A stretch of DNA of 37,409 nt, from assembly GCA_964654535.1 (NCBI GenBank), contig CAZZIZ010000009.1, positions 1 to 37,409 on the forward strand, given 5' to 3'. A program made the translations under genes and the position numbers. Source of the DNA: CAZZIZ01 sp964654535. Lineage in GTDB: Bacteria > Bacteroidota > Bacteroidia > Chitinophagales > UBA2359. Shown piece after piece: positions 30,897-37,409 of this stretch. Below the pieces are notes generated by a model. That model worked only from the letters and a program-made list of their open reading frames with translations, ran no database searches and was not told the origin of the DNA. Numbering within the stretch: the first letter of the stretch is position 1; every line of letters starts with the position of its first letter.

Positions 30897-31330
30897 GGGT
30901 AGTTTTTAGAATTTTTAAAAAAATTAAAAGATACTATCGTTTATTAGGGCCGTTGATTTGTGATTTTCTTTTATCGTTTTTTAAAGCCTGTTAACTTATT
31001 AAGCATGTATTCATGATTATAGACAGAGCTTTCTTGAAGTTATGATTGATTATTAGTGAATTAACATTTTTGCGTTGATAGTTGATATCGATGCTGTTTG
31101 AGACTTTTTTGAAATTCTGTATTGATAAGGACGAGTGAATTGTTAATAGGCTGTATGTAATTTTGAGTTTATCAACTCTGGCGTGCTGTAATCTGGTTTT
31201 AATAAAAATTGCCGTTTATAACCTAAGCCTTATTAACATGCTCGATTTTGATTTGTGTATAAGCTCGACAATTAATACGTTATTATTCAGGATAATATAG
31301 ATTTATTATTAGTTATTGTTAATAACGTAT
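30897..31330. other. 434-base AT-rich gene-free region, possible origin-proximal region
   Basis: No gene or RNA is recognised. The stretch is very AT-rich and lies between the GT2 and nadD genes, both on the minus strand. It contains the 11-bp inverted repeat ATACGTTATTA (31275-31285) / TAATAACGTAT (31320-31330) and repeated GTTGATA (31074-31088). No perfect DnaA box is seen; TTATCAACT is two bases off. With the parS-like sites and mnmG nearby it is a candidate for part of the chromosomal origin, but the support is indirect. Confidence 0.35.
31275..31330. repeat. 11-bp inverted repeat downstream of nadD
   Basis: ATACGTTATTA and TAATAACGTAT are perfect inverted copies 34 bases apart, directly after the nadD stop codon on the minus strand. 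No T-run follows a compact stem, so it is not a standard terminator. Confidence 0.45.
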
Positions 31331-31903
31331 TTATGCGTATAGATTCTCAGTTTGGATTAGATTATAGACGTCTTTATGGATCATATATTGGTAAGCATCT
31401 TTAGATTTTATGCGTTTTCTAATTTCTGTTGATGAAATTTCAACTATAGGTAAATCATAAAACTGGAAATTTTGGTGAGACTCATAAGTCTTGTTGTTAT
31501 AACCAAGTCTTGGATAAATTAGAAATTGGTGTGATGAAATGAGACGATTGCTTTGTTTCCAAGAATCTAGTTTGTCTAAATTATCTGATCCCATTATTAT
31601 ATTGAATTGGTGGTTTGGAAAGTCCAGCTCTAAAGCATCCAAAGTATCGATGGTATAAGAAGGCTGGGGTAGGGAGAACTCACGGTCAGAGGCCTCCAAA
31701 TGCGGTGCGTCCTTCACAGCGGCTTTTACAAGATCGAGACGAATTTTTTCATCTAGAAGTCCTTCTTTCCTTTTAAATGGGTTTTGAGGGGAAAGCACAA
31801 ACCACACTTTATCCAGTTGAGCCTGACTTCTAATCAAATCCCCAATAATTAGATGTCCATTATGAATAGGGTTAAATGACCCAAAGAAGAGACCGACTTT
31901 CAT
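31331..31903 (-). CDS. nadD: Nicotinate-nucleotide adenylyltransferase
   Basis: This 190-residue cytosolic enzyme makes deamido-NAD from nicotinate mononucleotide and ATP, in NAD biosynthesis. The nucleotidyl-transfer core has G-S-F-N-P-I-H-N-G-H (residues 8-17) with the two catalytic His residues. I-I-M-G-S-D-N-L-D is in the middle and I-S-S-T-E-I-R-K-R-I sits near the C-terminus, both diagnostic of the family. Length is normal. It is divergent from mnmG with a 206-base gap that holds the parS-like sites. Confidence 0.95.
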   Translation of the reverse strand: MKVGLFFGSFNPIHNGHLIIGDLIRSQAQLDKVWFVLSPQNPFKRKEGLLDEKIRLDLVKAAVKDAPHLEASDREFSLPQPSYTIDTLDALELDFPNHQFNIIMGSDNLDKLDSWKQSNRLISSHQFLIYPRLGYNNKTYESHQNFQFYDLPIVEISSTEIRKRIKSKDAYQYMIHKDVYNLIQTENLYA

Positions 31904-31914
31904 TTGATCTTTTG

Positions 31915-31930
31915 TGTTCCACGTGAAACA
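31915..31930. promoter_or_regulatory. parS-like centromere site 1
   Basis: TGTTCCACGTGAAACA fits TGTTNCACGTGNAACA, the 16-bp ParB-binding parS consensus (half-sites TGTTcC/GaAACA). It sits 12 bases upstream of the nadD start, in the divergent nadD/mnmG gap. Confidence 0.85.
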
Positions 31931-32027
31931 TTGTGCTCAAGTGGTGTGAAAACTGACCTCAAGTTAAGCTTTATGATGCATCTTTAGGAGGCTGCAAAAC
32001 CTCTTATATCCACCGGGGTGTAGGCGA

Positions 32028-32043
32028 TGTTTCACGTGAAACG
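32028..32043. promoter_or_regulatory. parS-like centromere site 2
   Basis: TGTTTCACGTGAAACG matches the B. subtilis-like parS except for the last base. It has a near-perfect CACGTG-centred dyad and lies 67 bases upstream of mnmG. Confidence 0.85.
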
Positions 32044-32054
32044 CTCTATTTAGT

Positions 32055-32070
32055 CGTCCCACGTGAAAGC
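32055..32070. promoter_or_regulatory. parS-like centromere site 3 (degenerate)
   Basis: CGTCCCACGTGAAAGC keeps the central CACGTG and the right GAAA but diverges elsewhere. It is 11 bases from site 2 and probably a weaker or accidental ParB site. Confidence 0.45.
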
Positions 32071-32089
32071 GCTTCGAAGTGTATTGTTT

Positions 32090-32097
32090 TACCTTTG
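32090..32097 (+). promoter_or_regulatory. -7 element of mnmG
   Basis: TACCTTTG is an exact TAnnTTTG, 12 bases before the mnmG ATG. Transcription would start about eight bases before the ATG, so the mRNA is nearly leaderless. No convincing -33 element is seen. The weak parS-like site 3 lies where it should be. Confidence 0.5.
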
Positions 32098-32109
32098 TAG
32101 TAGAAAAAG

Positions 32110-33969
32110 ATGTTTCCAGAATATGACGTAATAGTAGTTGGAGGAGGACACTCAGGATGTGAGGCTGCCGCTGCTGCTGCAAACCTAGGATCAAAGGTTT
32201 TGTTGGTGACGATGAACATGCAGGTCATTGGGCAGATGTCATGTAACCCAGCAATGGGTGGGGTAGCAAAAGGCCAGATCGTTCGAGAAATCGATGCCCT
32301 AGGAGGCTACTCGGGAGTTGTGACCGATAAGACGATGATCCAGTTTCGAATGCTTAACCAATCCAAGGGCCCTGCTATGTGGAGCCCCAGAGCCCAAAGC
32401 GATAGAATGATGTTTGCCGCTGAGTGGAGGAACAAGCTCGAGCAAACCCCAAACCTTGACTTTTGGCAAGAAATGGTGACAGGCTTATTGGTCGAAAATG
32501 GTTTGGTTAAAGGAGTGAAAACATCACTCGGTCAAGAAATAAAATCGACTACTGTAGTACTTACAAACGGCACCTTTTTGAATGGTAAAATTCATATTGG
32601 TGAGAAGAATTTTGGAGGAGGCCGAGCGGGTGAAAAAGCAGCCGTAGGCATCACCGCTCAACTCGAAAGTCTAGGCTTTGAATCAGGGAGAATGAAGACG
32701 GGAACCCCGCCGAGAATCGACGGGAGAAGTATCGATTATTCGGTTATGGAGGAACAGTTAGGGGATCCAGTAAAAAGAGCATTCTCGTATTTGGATATCG
32801 ATTTACCCGCGAATCAAAGACCTTGTCATATTACATATACAAATAATACGACGCATGAACTTTTAAAAGAAGGATTCGCCCAAAGCCCAATGTTTACGGG
32901 ACGTATCAAAGGAGTGGGGCCGCGCTATTGCCCTTCAATAGAGGACAAAATAGATCGCTTTGCCGATCGTGAAAGACATCAATTGTTTGTGGAGCCAGAA
33001 GGCTGGGATACTGTTGAAGTCTACCTAAATGGCTTCTCAACCTCGCTGCCCCAGGAAGTACAATTCAAGGCATTAAAGTCAATAGTTGGTTTCGAAAATG
33101 CCAAGATGTTTCGACCAGGTTATGCCATCGAATACGACTATTTTCCGCCAATCCAGCTAACTCATTCTTTAGAAACCAAGCTCGTTAAAAACCTCTTTTT
33201 TGCCGGTCAAATAAATGGAACAACGGGCTACGAAGAAGCCGCCTGCCAGGGTCTGATGGCAGGGATCAATGCGCATCAAAAAGTCAAAGAAAAAGAGGCC
33301 TTCATTCTCAACCGGTCGGAAGCATATATAGGAGTATTGATTGATGACCTAATCAACAAAGGGACCAAAGAGCCTTACCGCATGTTTACCTCTCGTGCTG
33401 AGTTTCGAGTGCTACTAAGACAAGACAACGCGGATTTAAGGTTAACCCAAAAAGCCTACGACCTAGGATTGGCGAGCGAAGAGAGGATGCAAAAACTAAA
33501 GACAAAAACAGATTCTGTTAAACGAGTGACCAAAGTAGTTTCAAGCACCGGGGTGCGTCCCGATGAAATGAATCCCATTCTCGAGGCAAAAGGATCCGCA
33601 GTTCTGAAACAGCAGATCAAGGCCGAGCGTATTATTATGAGACCGAAAATGGATATGAGTGATTTGCTCAAAATAGAATCCATCAAAGAGCAAATAGGGG
33701 AGGAAGATCAAGAGGTTCTTGACCAGGTCCAAATTCAGATAAAGTATGCTGGCTATATACAAAAGGAAAAAGAAATGGCAGCTAAGATGAAGAAACTAGA
33801 AAACGTAAGCTTGCATGAGCAGTTTGATTATGAAAAACTGCTCTCGCTCTCAAATGAGGGTAAAGAAAAGCTCAAGGAAATCCGTCCGGCGACACTTGGG
33901 CAAGCGAGCAGAATTAGTGGCGTTTCCGCTTCCGATATTTCCGTTTTAATGGTTCATTTGGGGCGTTAA
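32110..33969 (+). CDS. mnmG: tRNA uridine-5-carboxymethylaminomethyl(34) synthesis enzyme MnmG (GidA)
   Basis: This 619-residue FAD enzyme, with MnmE, installs the carboxymethylaminomethyl group at wobble U34 of certain tRNAs. It has the N-terminal FAD-binding G-G-G-H-S-G-C-E-A-A (residues 11-20). The catalytic Cys in S-C-N-P-A-M-G-G-V-A-K-G and the Cys in the helical Q-G-L-M-A-G region (G-Y-E-E-A-A-C-Q-G-L-M-A-G-I-N-A) are in place, and the C-terminal tRNA-contact helices are present. Length is typical. The stop overlaps the next ATG as TAATG, so it forms an operon with the Ig-like lipoprotein gene. gidA genes are often near replication origins. Confidence 0.97.
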   Translation: MFPEYDVIVVGGGHSGCEAAAAAANLGSKVLLVTMNMQVIGQMSCNPAMGGVAKGQIVREIDALGGYSGVVTDKTMIQFRMLNQSKGPAMWSPRAQSDRMMFAAEWRNKLEQTPNLDFWQEMVTGLLVENGLVKGVKTSLGQEIKSTTVVLTNGTFLNGKIHIGEKNFGGGRAGEKAAVGITAQLESLGFESGRMKTGTPPRIDGRSIDYSVMEEQLGDPVKRAFSYLDIDLPANQRPCHITYTNNTTHELLKEGFAQSPMFTGRIKGVGPRYCPSIEDKIDRFADRERHQLFVEPEGWDTVEVYLNGFSTSLPQEVQFKALKSIVGFENAKMFRPGYAIEYDYFPPIQLTHSLETKLVKNLFFAGQINGTTGYEEAACQGLMAGINAHQKVKEKEAFILNRSEAYIGVLIDDLINKGTKEPYRMFTSRAEFRVLLRQDNADLRLTQKAYDLGLASEERMQKLKTKTDSVKRVTKVVSSTGVRPDEMNPILEAKGSAVLKQQIKAERIIMRPKMDMSDLLKIESIKEQIGEEDQEVLDQVQIQIKYAGYIQKEKEMAAKMKKLENVSLHEQFDYEKLLSLSNEGKEKLKEIRPATLGQASRISGVSASDISVLMVHLGR

Positions 33970-35543
33970 TGCGACAAGCCTATTCCCTGATATTACTCAT
34001 TCTGTTAAGCTCTTGTGCTAGGGTGGTTTCTCCAAGTGGAGGCCCGAAAGATGAAACCCCGCCAGTAATAGTATTGAGCAGCCCAGCGAACCACGAGCTC
34101 AATGTAAGCAGCAAAGAAATTCGAATAGAATTCGATGAATATATTAAAGAATTCAGTGCGAATGACATTATAATTTCTCCTTTCCAAGCCGAAAGCCCCG
34201 AGCTCCAATTTATAGGTCGATCAGTAATAGTAAAATTCGCAGAAGACTTAGAGCCAAACACCACCTATTCTATCGACTTTAATGGAGCAATAAAAGACTT
34301 TCGACAAGACAACGTTATTGAAACCTTAGATTACGCCTTTTCAACTGGCGCTATTTTAGATACTGCGCAATTGCAAGGGAGACTTATTGACGCAGAAACC
34401 GGCGCAACATATTTTTCAGAAACCGTTCGCGTTATGGCCTACCCATTAGGAGACAGCTTGATTTACAAAGAGCCTCCACGATACCTGGCCACAGTAGATT
34501 CGAGCGGAATTTTTCAGTTAAAGAATATGGGCGCGGGTAAGTACAATTTATATGCCTTAGAAGATCAAAACTTTAACAACTACTTTGACCAAATAGGGGA
34601 GGCCATCGCTTTTTTAGACGAGCCTATTGCAACGGCGGATAGCGCCGCAGGCGATATAAACCTCTTTGTACACTTGACGCAGGACAGTATAATTTGGTTA
34701 GAAAACAGCAACAAACTAAAAGACGGACAAGGCCAGCTCATATTCTCTAAAAAATACCAGGACATAGAAATTGAAAACAGTGATGAACTGTATATCGAGC
34801 GTTCGGCAGCTAACGACACGCTATCAATTTGGTATACAAATAAGCAATTGCAGAGTCGTTCAATTCTAGGCAATGGCGCATTTATAGACAGTTTATACTT
34901 TAAAGAGTCGCCAGATAGTTTAGGGACTCATCAAAACTTTAAGTTTGCCGCCTCAAGATTAAAAACCAATGAGGCACCGCTCGAATTAAAATTCAAGCAC
35001 CCGATAAGTATTGTTGATGATAAGCTTATAGAGGTCTATAGAGACTCGATCAAAATGGAAAACCCAGACGATATTGATTATAGTGTTTTGGTGAATAATA
35101 GATCGCTGGAGATAGAGATAGAGCCCGTTGACACCTCGCGATATTACGCTCTGGTTTATCCTAATGCGCTGGAGAATTATTTTGGCTATCAAAATACCGA
35201 CACCTTGAGCCACCGATTTCAAAAGTCAACCTTTGATTCAAGGGGCGCACTCGTAATTGACTTCAGTACACCAGAAACCGAACAGTACTTTATTGAACTA
35301 CTGCTAAACAAAAAACTGAGATACACTTTTCCACTGAACCGAGGCAAAAACAAGTTTGATAAAATTGCAAAAGGGACCTACTCAGCACGACTGATTAAAG
35401 ACGATAACGAAAATGGAATTTGGGATACGGGTAACATATACGATCGCAAACAACCAGAGAGAGTTATTGTCTTGGAAACACCTTTTCAGGTACAGTCTGG
35501 TTGGGAAAACGAGTTTGTCTTGGACTTGGAGTCCTTATTATAA
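33969..35543 (+). CDS. Ig-like-domain lipoprotein
   Basis: This 524-residue outer-membrane or periplasmic lipoprotein has a signal segment of about 1-15, lipobox L-S-S-C, then A-R-V-V-S-P-S-G-G-P-K-D-E-T-P-P. That opening is characteristic of a Bacteroidota lipoprotein family with an N-terminal Ig-like (Big_5-type) domain (about 30-130; I-R-I-E-F-D-E-Y-I). The middle contains a beta-sandwich module (about 150-230; A-T-V-D-S-S-G-I-F-Q-L-K-N-M-G-A-G-K-Y-N-L-Y-A) like those of carboxypeptidase-regulatory domains. The C-terminus is beta-rich with no enzyme motif. It is coupled to mnmG (TAATG). Confidence 0.85.
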   Translation: MRQAYSLILLILLSSCARVVSPSGGPKDETPPVIVLSSPANHELNVSSKEIRIEFDEYIKEFSANDIIISPFQAESPELQFIGRSVIVKFAEDLEPNTTYSIDFNGAIKDFRQDNVIETLDYAFSTGAILDTAQLQGRLIDAETGATYFSETVRVMAYPLGDSLIYKEPPRYLATVDSSGIFQLKNMGAGKYNLYALEDQNFNNYFDQIGEAIAFLDEPIATADSAAGDINLFVHLTQDSIIWLENSNKLKDGQGQLIFSKKYQDIEIENSDELYIERSAANDTLSIWYTNKQLQSRSILGNGAFIDSLYFKESPDSLGTHQNFKFAASRLKTNEAPLELKFKHPISIVDDKLIEVYRDSIKMENPDDIDYSVLVNNRSLEIEIEPVDTSRYYALVYPNALENYFGYQNTDTLSHRFQKSTFDSRGALVIDFSTPETEQYFIELLLNKKLRYTFPLNRGKNKFDKIAKGTYSARLIKDDNENGIWDTGNIYDRKQPERVIVLETPFQVQSGWENEFVLDLESLL

Positions 35544-36011
35544 AGAGAGCTGGGTTACCGGAGCAGACTTGGTTAGCAAAGAGGTGTTCACAAGCTTTCC
35601 CTTGTTTTGAAAGTGAACATAGTGCTGCTGATCTTCATATAGCTCAGCCATTGCATCAATGAAAACCTCTGTTTTAGTGTTTGGCTTGTAGTCCTTGATT
35701 TCAAAGTAACAGTAAACCTCTTCGCCCTTAAACTCGTGACCGATGTAAGCAGGGCTAACGCGTTCCTCATCAATCAGCAAATAAAAGTGTTGGTCAAAGT
35801 ATTCATCCAAGATGCCATCGCTGTCGTAGTTCGGATGACCCAGATAGAAGTATTCATCTCCCTCTGGAGTAACTGCCCATTCGAGGTCATCTGCAAATAA
35901 ACGCCAGGAAACCTGCAAGGCCTCTTCTTCTGGCACATAGTTTATTTCGCAAATGCTTACATAAAATGTGTGCGAGCAAAAAAGCAATAAGACGTAAATA
36001 TTGTACAGCAT
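35538..36011 (-). CDS. DUF6702-family exported protein
   Basis: This 157-residue protein begins at ATG 36011 (MLYNIYVLLLF, a short signal peptide); a GTG nine bases upstream would add three residues. The family core H-T-F-Y-V-S-I-C-E-I-N-Y and L-F-A-D-D-L-E-W appears near the N-terminus, then a strand-rich rest containing Y-V-H-F-Q-N-K-G-K. Homologues in Bacteroidota are annotated as DUF6702 with no known function. It lies 17 bases after the DUF3667 gene and overlaps the convergent lipoprotein end by six bases. Confidence 0.78.
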   Translation of the reverse strand: MLYNIYVLLLFCSHTFYVSICEINYVPEEEALQVSWRLFADDLEWAVTPEGDEYFYLGHPNYDSDGILDEYFDQHFYLLIDEERVSPAYIGHEFKGEEVYCYFEIKDYKPNTKTEVFIDAMAELYEDQQHYVHFQNKGKLVNTSLLTKSAPVTQLSL

Positions 36012-36028
36012 TGAAGCCACAAGTTAGT

Positions 36029-36985
36029 TCAAAACAACAGAAAGCCCATGAGAATGAAAAAGGACAAAACAAAAAGTGAAACCAAGACATATACGACACT
36101 TGACAAAACTTGTTTAAAAACTGTGCGCCGCCATGATTCTCCATATACCCTGCGCATAGCAAAGAGCGTATAAATAGGAAGCACCAAAAATAGTATAAAG
36201 GGTAGAAGCGCGCTGTAATCCAAGAGAATTACTGGAAGGAAGCCCATGTAAACCAAACTATGTTGATGTAGAGAAAATATCAGATGGTCCATAAAGAAAA
36301 ACCCTTTTCGGAAGTAGAGCAACTTCATAATGAAGGCGAAGAAGGGTACCATAAAAAAAATAACAAGCGTAAAGTTGTTGAAGATCCAGCGTACCATTTC
36401 GCCAGGTCCACCCCGAACTATTTTGGTGGCTTGGGTCATAAATATTTTTTCTGAAAAACTCTCCAAGTGAAGGGAGTCAACGATCGCTTCAACGCTAAGA
36501 GAATCGTCTGAAGCCAAATCCTGCATTTTATCCAAAGCCTCTTGACTTATCCAGTTGCTGGTAAAACGAGTTGACTCGCCTTGCGGTTGTTTTAATTCAC
36601 CCCCTTCTTCGTCATCAGCAACATTTTCAAGGTTACCAGATTCACCGAGACCATTTGCAAACTCCTCTCCAGGGTCACCACCAATCGAGATCACCGAAAA
36701 GACCACTACGCCCATTACCAAAAACATCCTTAGCGGAGGAACAAAGCGGGCTCGCTTACCATCATTAAAATCCTTGGTAAGCTTACCTGGTTTGCTTACC
36801 AGATACCACAAGCTTTTGAAAATTTTGGAATCGTAAGTGAAAACATCACCAAGCAGGTCCATAATTAGGGTGCCAATGCCAATCTTAATCTCGGTGTTTT
36901 TCTGACCGCATTCGGGGCAGTAGTTGTTGGTCACCCCGAATTCAAAATCGCAGTTGGGACAAACGCGTTGTTTGTTGTAAAACAT
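36029..36985 (-). CDS. DUF3667-family zinc-ribbon membrane protein
   Basis: This 318-residue protein starts at ATG 36985 (MFYNKQ). Residues about 7-30 form a zinc ribbon (C-P-N-C ... C-P-E-C-G-Q-K), typical of this family, and W-Y-L-V-S-K-P-G-K-L follows. The first helix is about 85-102. An acidic, low-complexity segment (about 103-150, rich in Glu, Gly, Asp) separates it from three or four C-terminal helices (about 205-318). The location is the inner membrane. The function is unknown, and the acidic loop is longer than I expect for the family. Confidence 0.82.
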   Translation of the reverse strand: MFYNKQRVCPNCDFEFGVTNNYCPECGQKNTEIKIGIGTLIMDLLGDVFTYDSKIFKSLWYLVSKPGKLTKDFNDGKRARFVPPLRMFLVMGVVVFSVISIGGDPGEEFANGLGESGNLENVADDEEGGELKQPQGESTRFTSNWISQEALDKMQDLASDDSLSVEAIVDSLHLESFSEKIFMTQATKIVRGGPGEMVRWIFNNFTLVIFFMVPFFAFIMKLLYFRKGFFFMDHLIFSLHQHSLVYMGFLPVILLDYSALLPFILFLVLPIYTLFAMRRVYGESWRRTVFKQVLSSVVYVLVSLFVLSFFILMGFLLF

Positions 36986-37023
36986 CACCACATAATCAAG
37001 ATAGGAAATTCAAGTGTTTTTTT

Positions 37024-37187
37024 GGGCGTGCCCCCAAACACTTCTTGCTGCGCAAAGTGCCTGGGGTCGGGCTGTCGGCAGTCGCTCTGTTCTATTGTCT
37101 GCACGCATCGCCCCTCCAGCACTTAGGTGCTGAGGGCTCGGCGCTTGCCAACAACAGGAGCTTCAACAATGCCTCTATCCCTCACGC
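37024..37187 (-). repeat. Dispersed structured repeat, copy C (inverted)
   Basis: In minus-strand orientation it opens GCGTGAGGGATAGAGGCATT and shares GTTGAAGCTCCTGTTG, AGAACAGAGCGACTG, AGCCCGACCCC and GGGGGCACGCCC with copies A and B. Hairpin 1 has quite different arms (GCTCGGCGC-type) around CAGCAC-TTAG-GTGCTG (37117-37132), yet still pairs. Hairpin 2 is CACTTCTTGC-TGC-GCAAAGTG (37039-37059). It occupies most of the gap between the DUF3667 gene and the TonB-family gene. Confidence 0.85.
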
Positions 37188-37225
37188 GAAAATTATTAAT
37201 ATATTAGGTTGAAAAAATCAGCAAT

Positions 37226-37409
37226 ATGAAAACGAAGTTCATTATGCTCTTAGCGATGCTCATTTTTGTAAACCTTCGCGCGCAAGAACCTGGGATCGAA
37301 GAATCAAAAGCTATAACAATAGAAGGCGCTCTTGACATGAAACAAACCGACGGTGAGGTTTTTAAAGTAGTTGAAGAGATGCCGCAGTTTCCAGGCGGAG
37401 AAAAAGAAA
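37226..37409 (+). CDS. TonB-family (energy-transducer C-terminal domain) protein, partial
   Basis: The gene runs off the right edge, with 61 codons visible. The start ATG at 37226 gives a signal peptide (MKTKFIMLLAMLIFVNLRA, cleaved near Q-E-P). The last visible residues, V-V-E-E-M-P-Q-F-P-G-G-E, match the opening of TonB C-terminal domains in Bacteroidota, which usually continue with E-A-L. Because the start is a signal peptide rather than a cytoplasmic anchor, it may be one of the exported TonB-like proteins. It directly follows repeat copy C. Confidence 0.8.
   Translation, partial: MKTKFIMLLAMLIFVNLRAQEPGIEESKAITIEGALDMKQTDGEVFKVVEEMPQFPGGEKE

Noticed and set aside
30897..31330. A small protein or RNA gene in the AT-rich gap
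   Set aside because: All short frames are AT-rich with no start context, and no folded RNA family is recognised.
1..37409. CRISPR array or prophage
   Set aside because: No regularly spaced identical repeats with unique spacers are seen, and no phage structural or integrase genes occur.

Overview
The window looks like chromosomal DNA of a member of the Bacteroidota, most likely Flavobacteriales. The grounds are: two secreted proteins with type IX secretion (T9SS) C-terminal sorting domains; Bacteroidota-type lipoproteins and outer-membrane barrels; a TonB-family gene at the right edge; promoters of the TTTG / TAnnTTTG type; few Shine-Dalgarno sequences; and Bacteroidota-specific families (DUF6702, DUF3667, and a large HTH/IrrE-like regulator). 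No species can be named from the sequence alone.

Layout. 1-61 is the start of a PfkB-type sugar kinase on the minus strand. 202-996 is a two-gene unit resembling a toxin-antitoxin pair (45-aa protein plus an ADP-ribosyltransferase-like protein) behind a structured leader. It is followed by two terminators, a tRNA-Asn and the first copy of a dispersed structured repeat (1313-1495). 1587-4780 is an ECF sigma factor, an overlapping anti-sigma-like/beta-barrel protein and a lipoprotein. 4859-9301 holds a TerB-like protein, a small barrel, an MFS transporter, ssb, a GH16 glucanase and a zinc-ribbon protein. 9509-13343 has a membrane-anchored HTH/coiled-coil protein and a large secreted M4 metalloprotease. 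13475-16562 has an AHSA1-type protein, an Fpg/Nei DNA glycosylase and an O-antigen ligase/TPR protein.

16633-22886 is a tightly packed plus-strand run: nucleotidyltransferase, radical SAM, SAM methyltransferase, radical SAM, two exported rhodaneses and a sulfotransferase-like protein. It ends next to an M28 peptidase. This is the best candidate for an undescribed pathway. The second repeat copy (24405-24566), a SpoIIE-type phosphatase, a T9SS cargo protein and an HTH/IrrE-like regulator follow. 28424-30896 holds a DppC-like permease and a GT2 glycosyltransferase.

30897-33969 may be close to the replication origin: an AT-rich gap, nadD, three parS-like sites and mnmG. The right end holds an Ig-like lipoprotein, a DUF6702 protein, a DUF3667 protein, the third repeat copy (37024-37187, inverted) and the start of a TonB-family protein.

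The most noteworthy non-coding signal is the three-copy repeat. Its flanks are conserved, while two internal hairpins differ in sequence but keep their base pairing.
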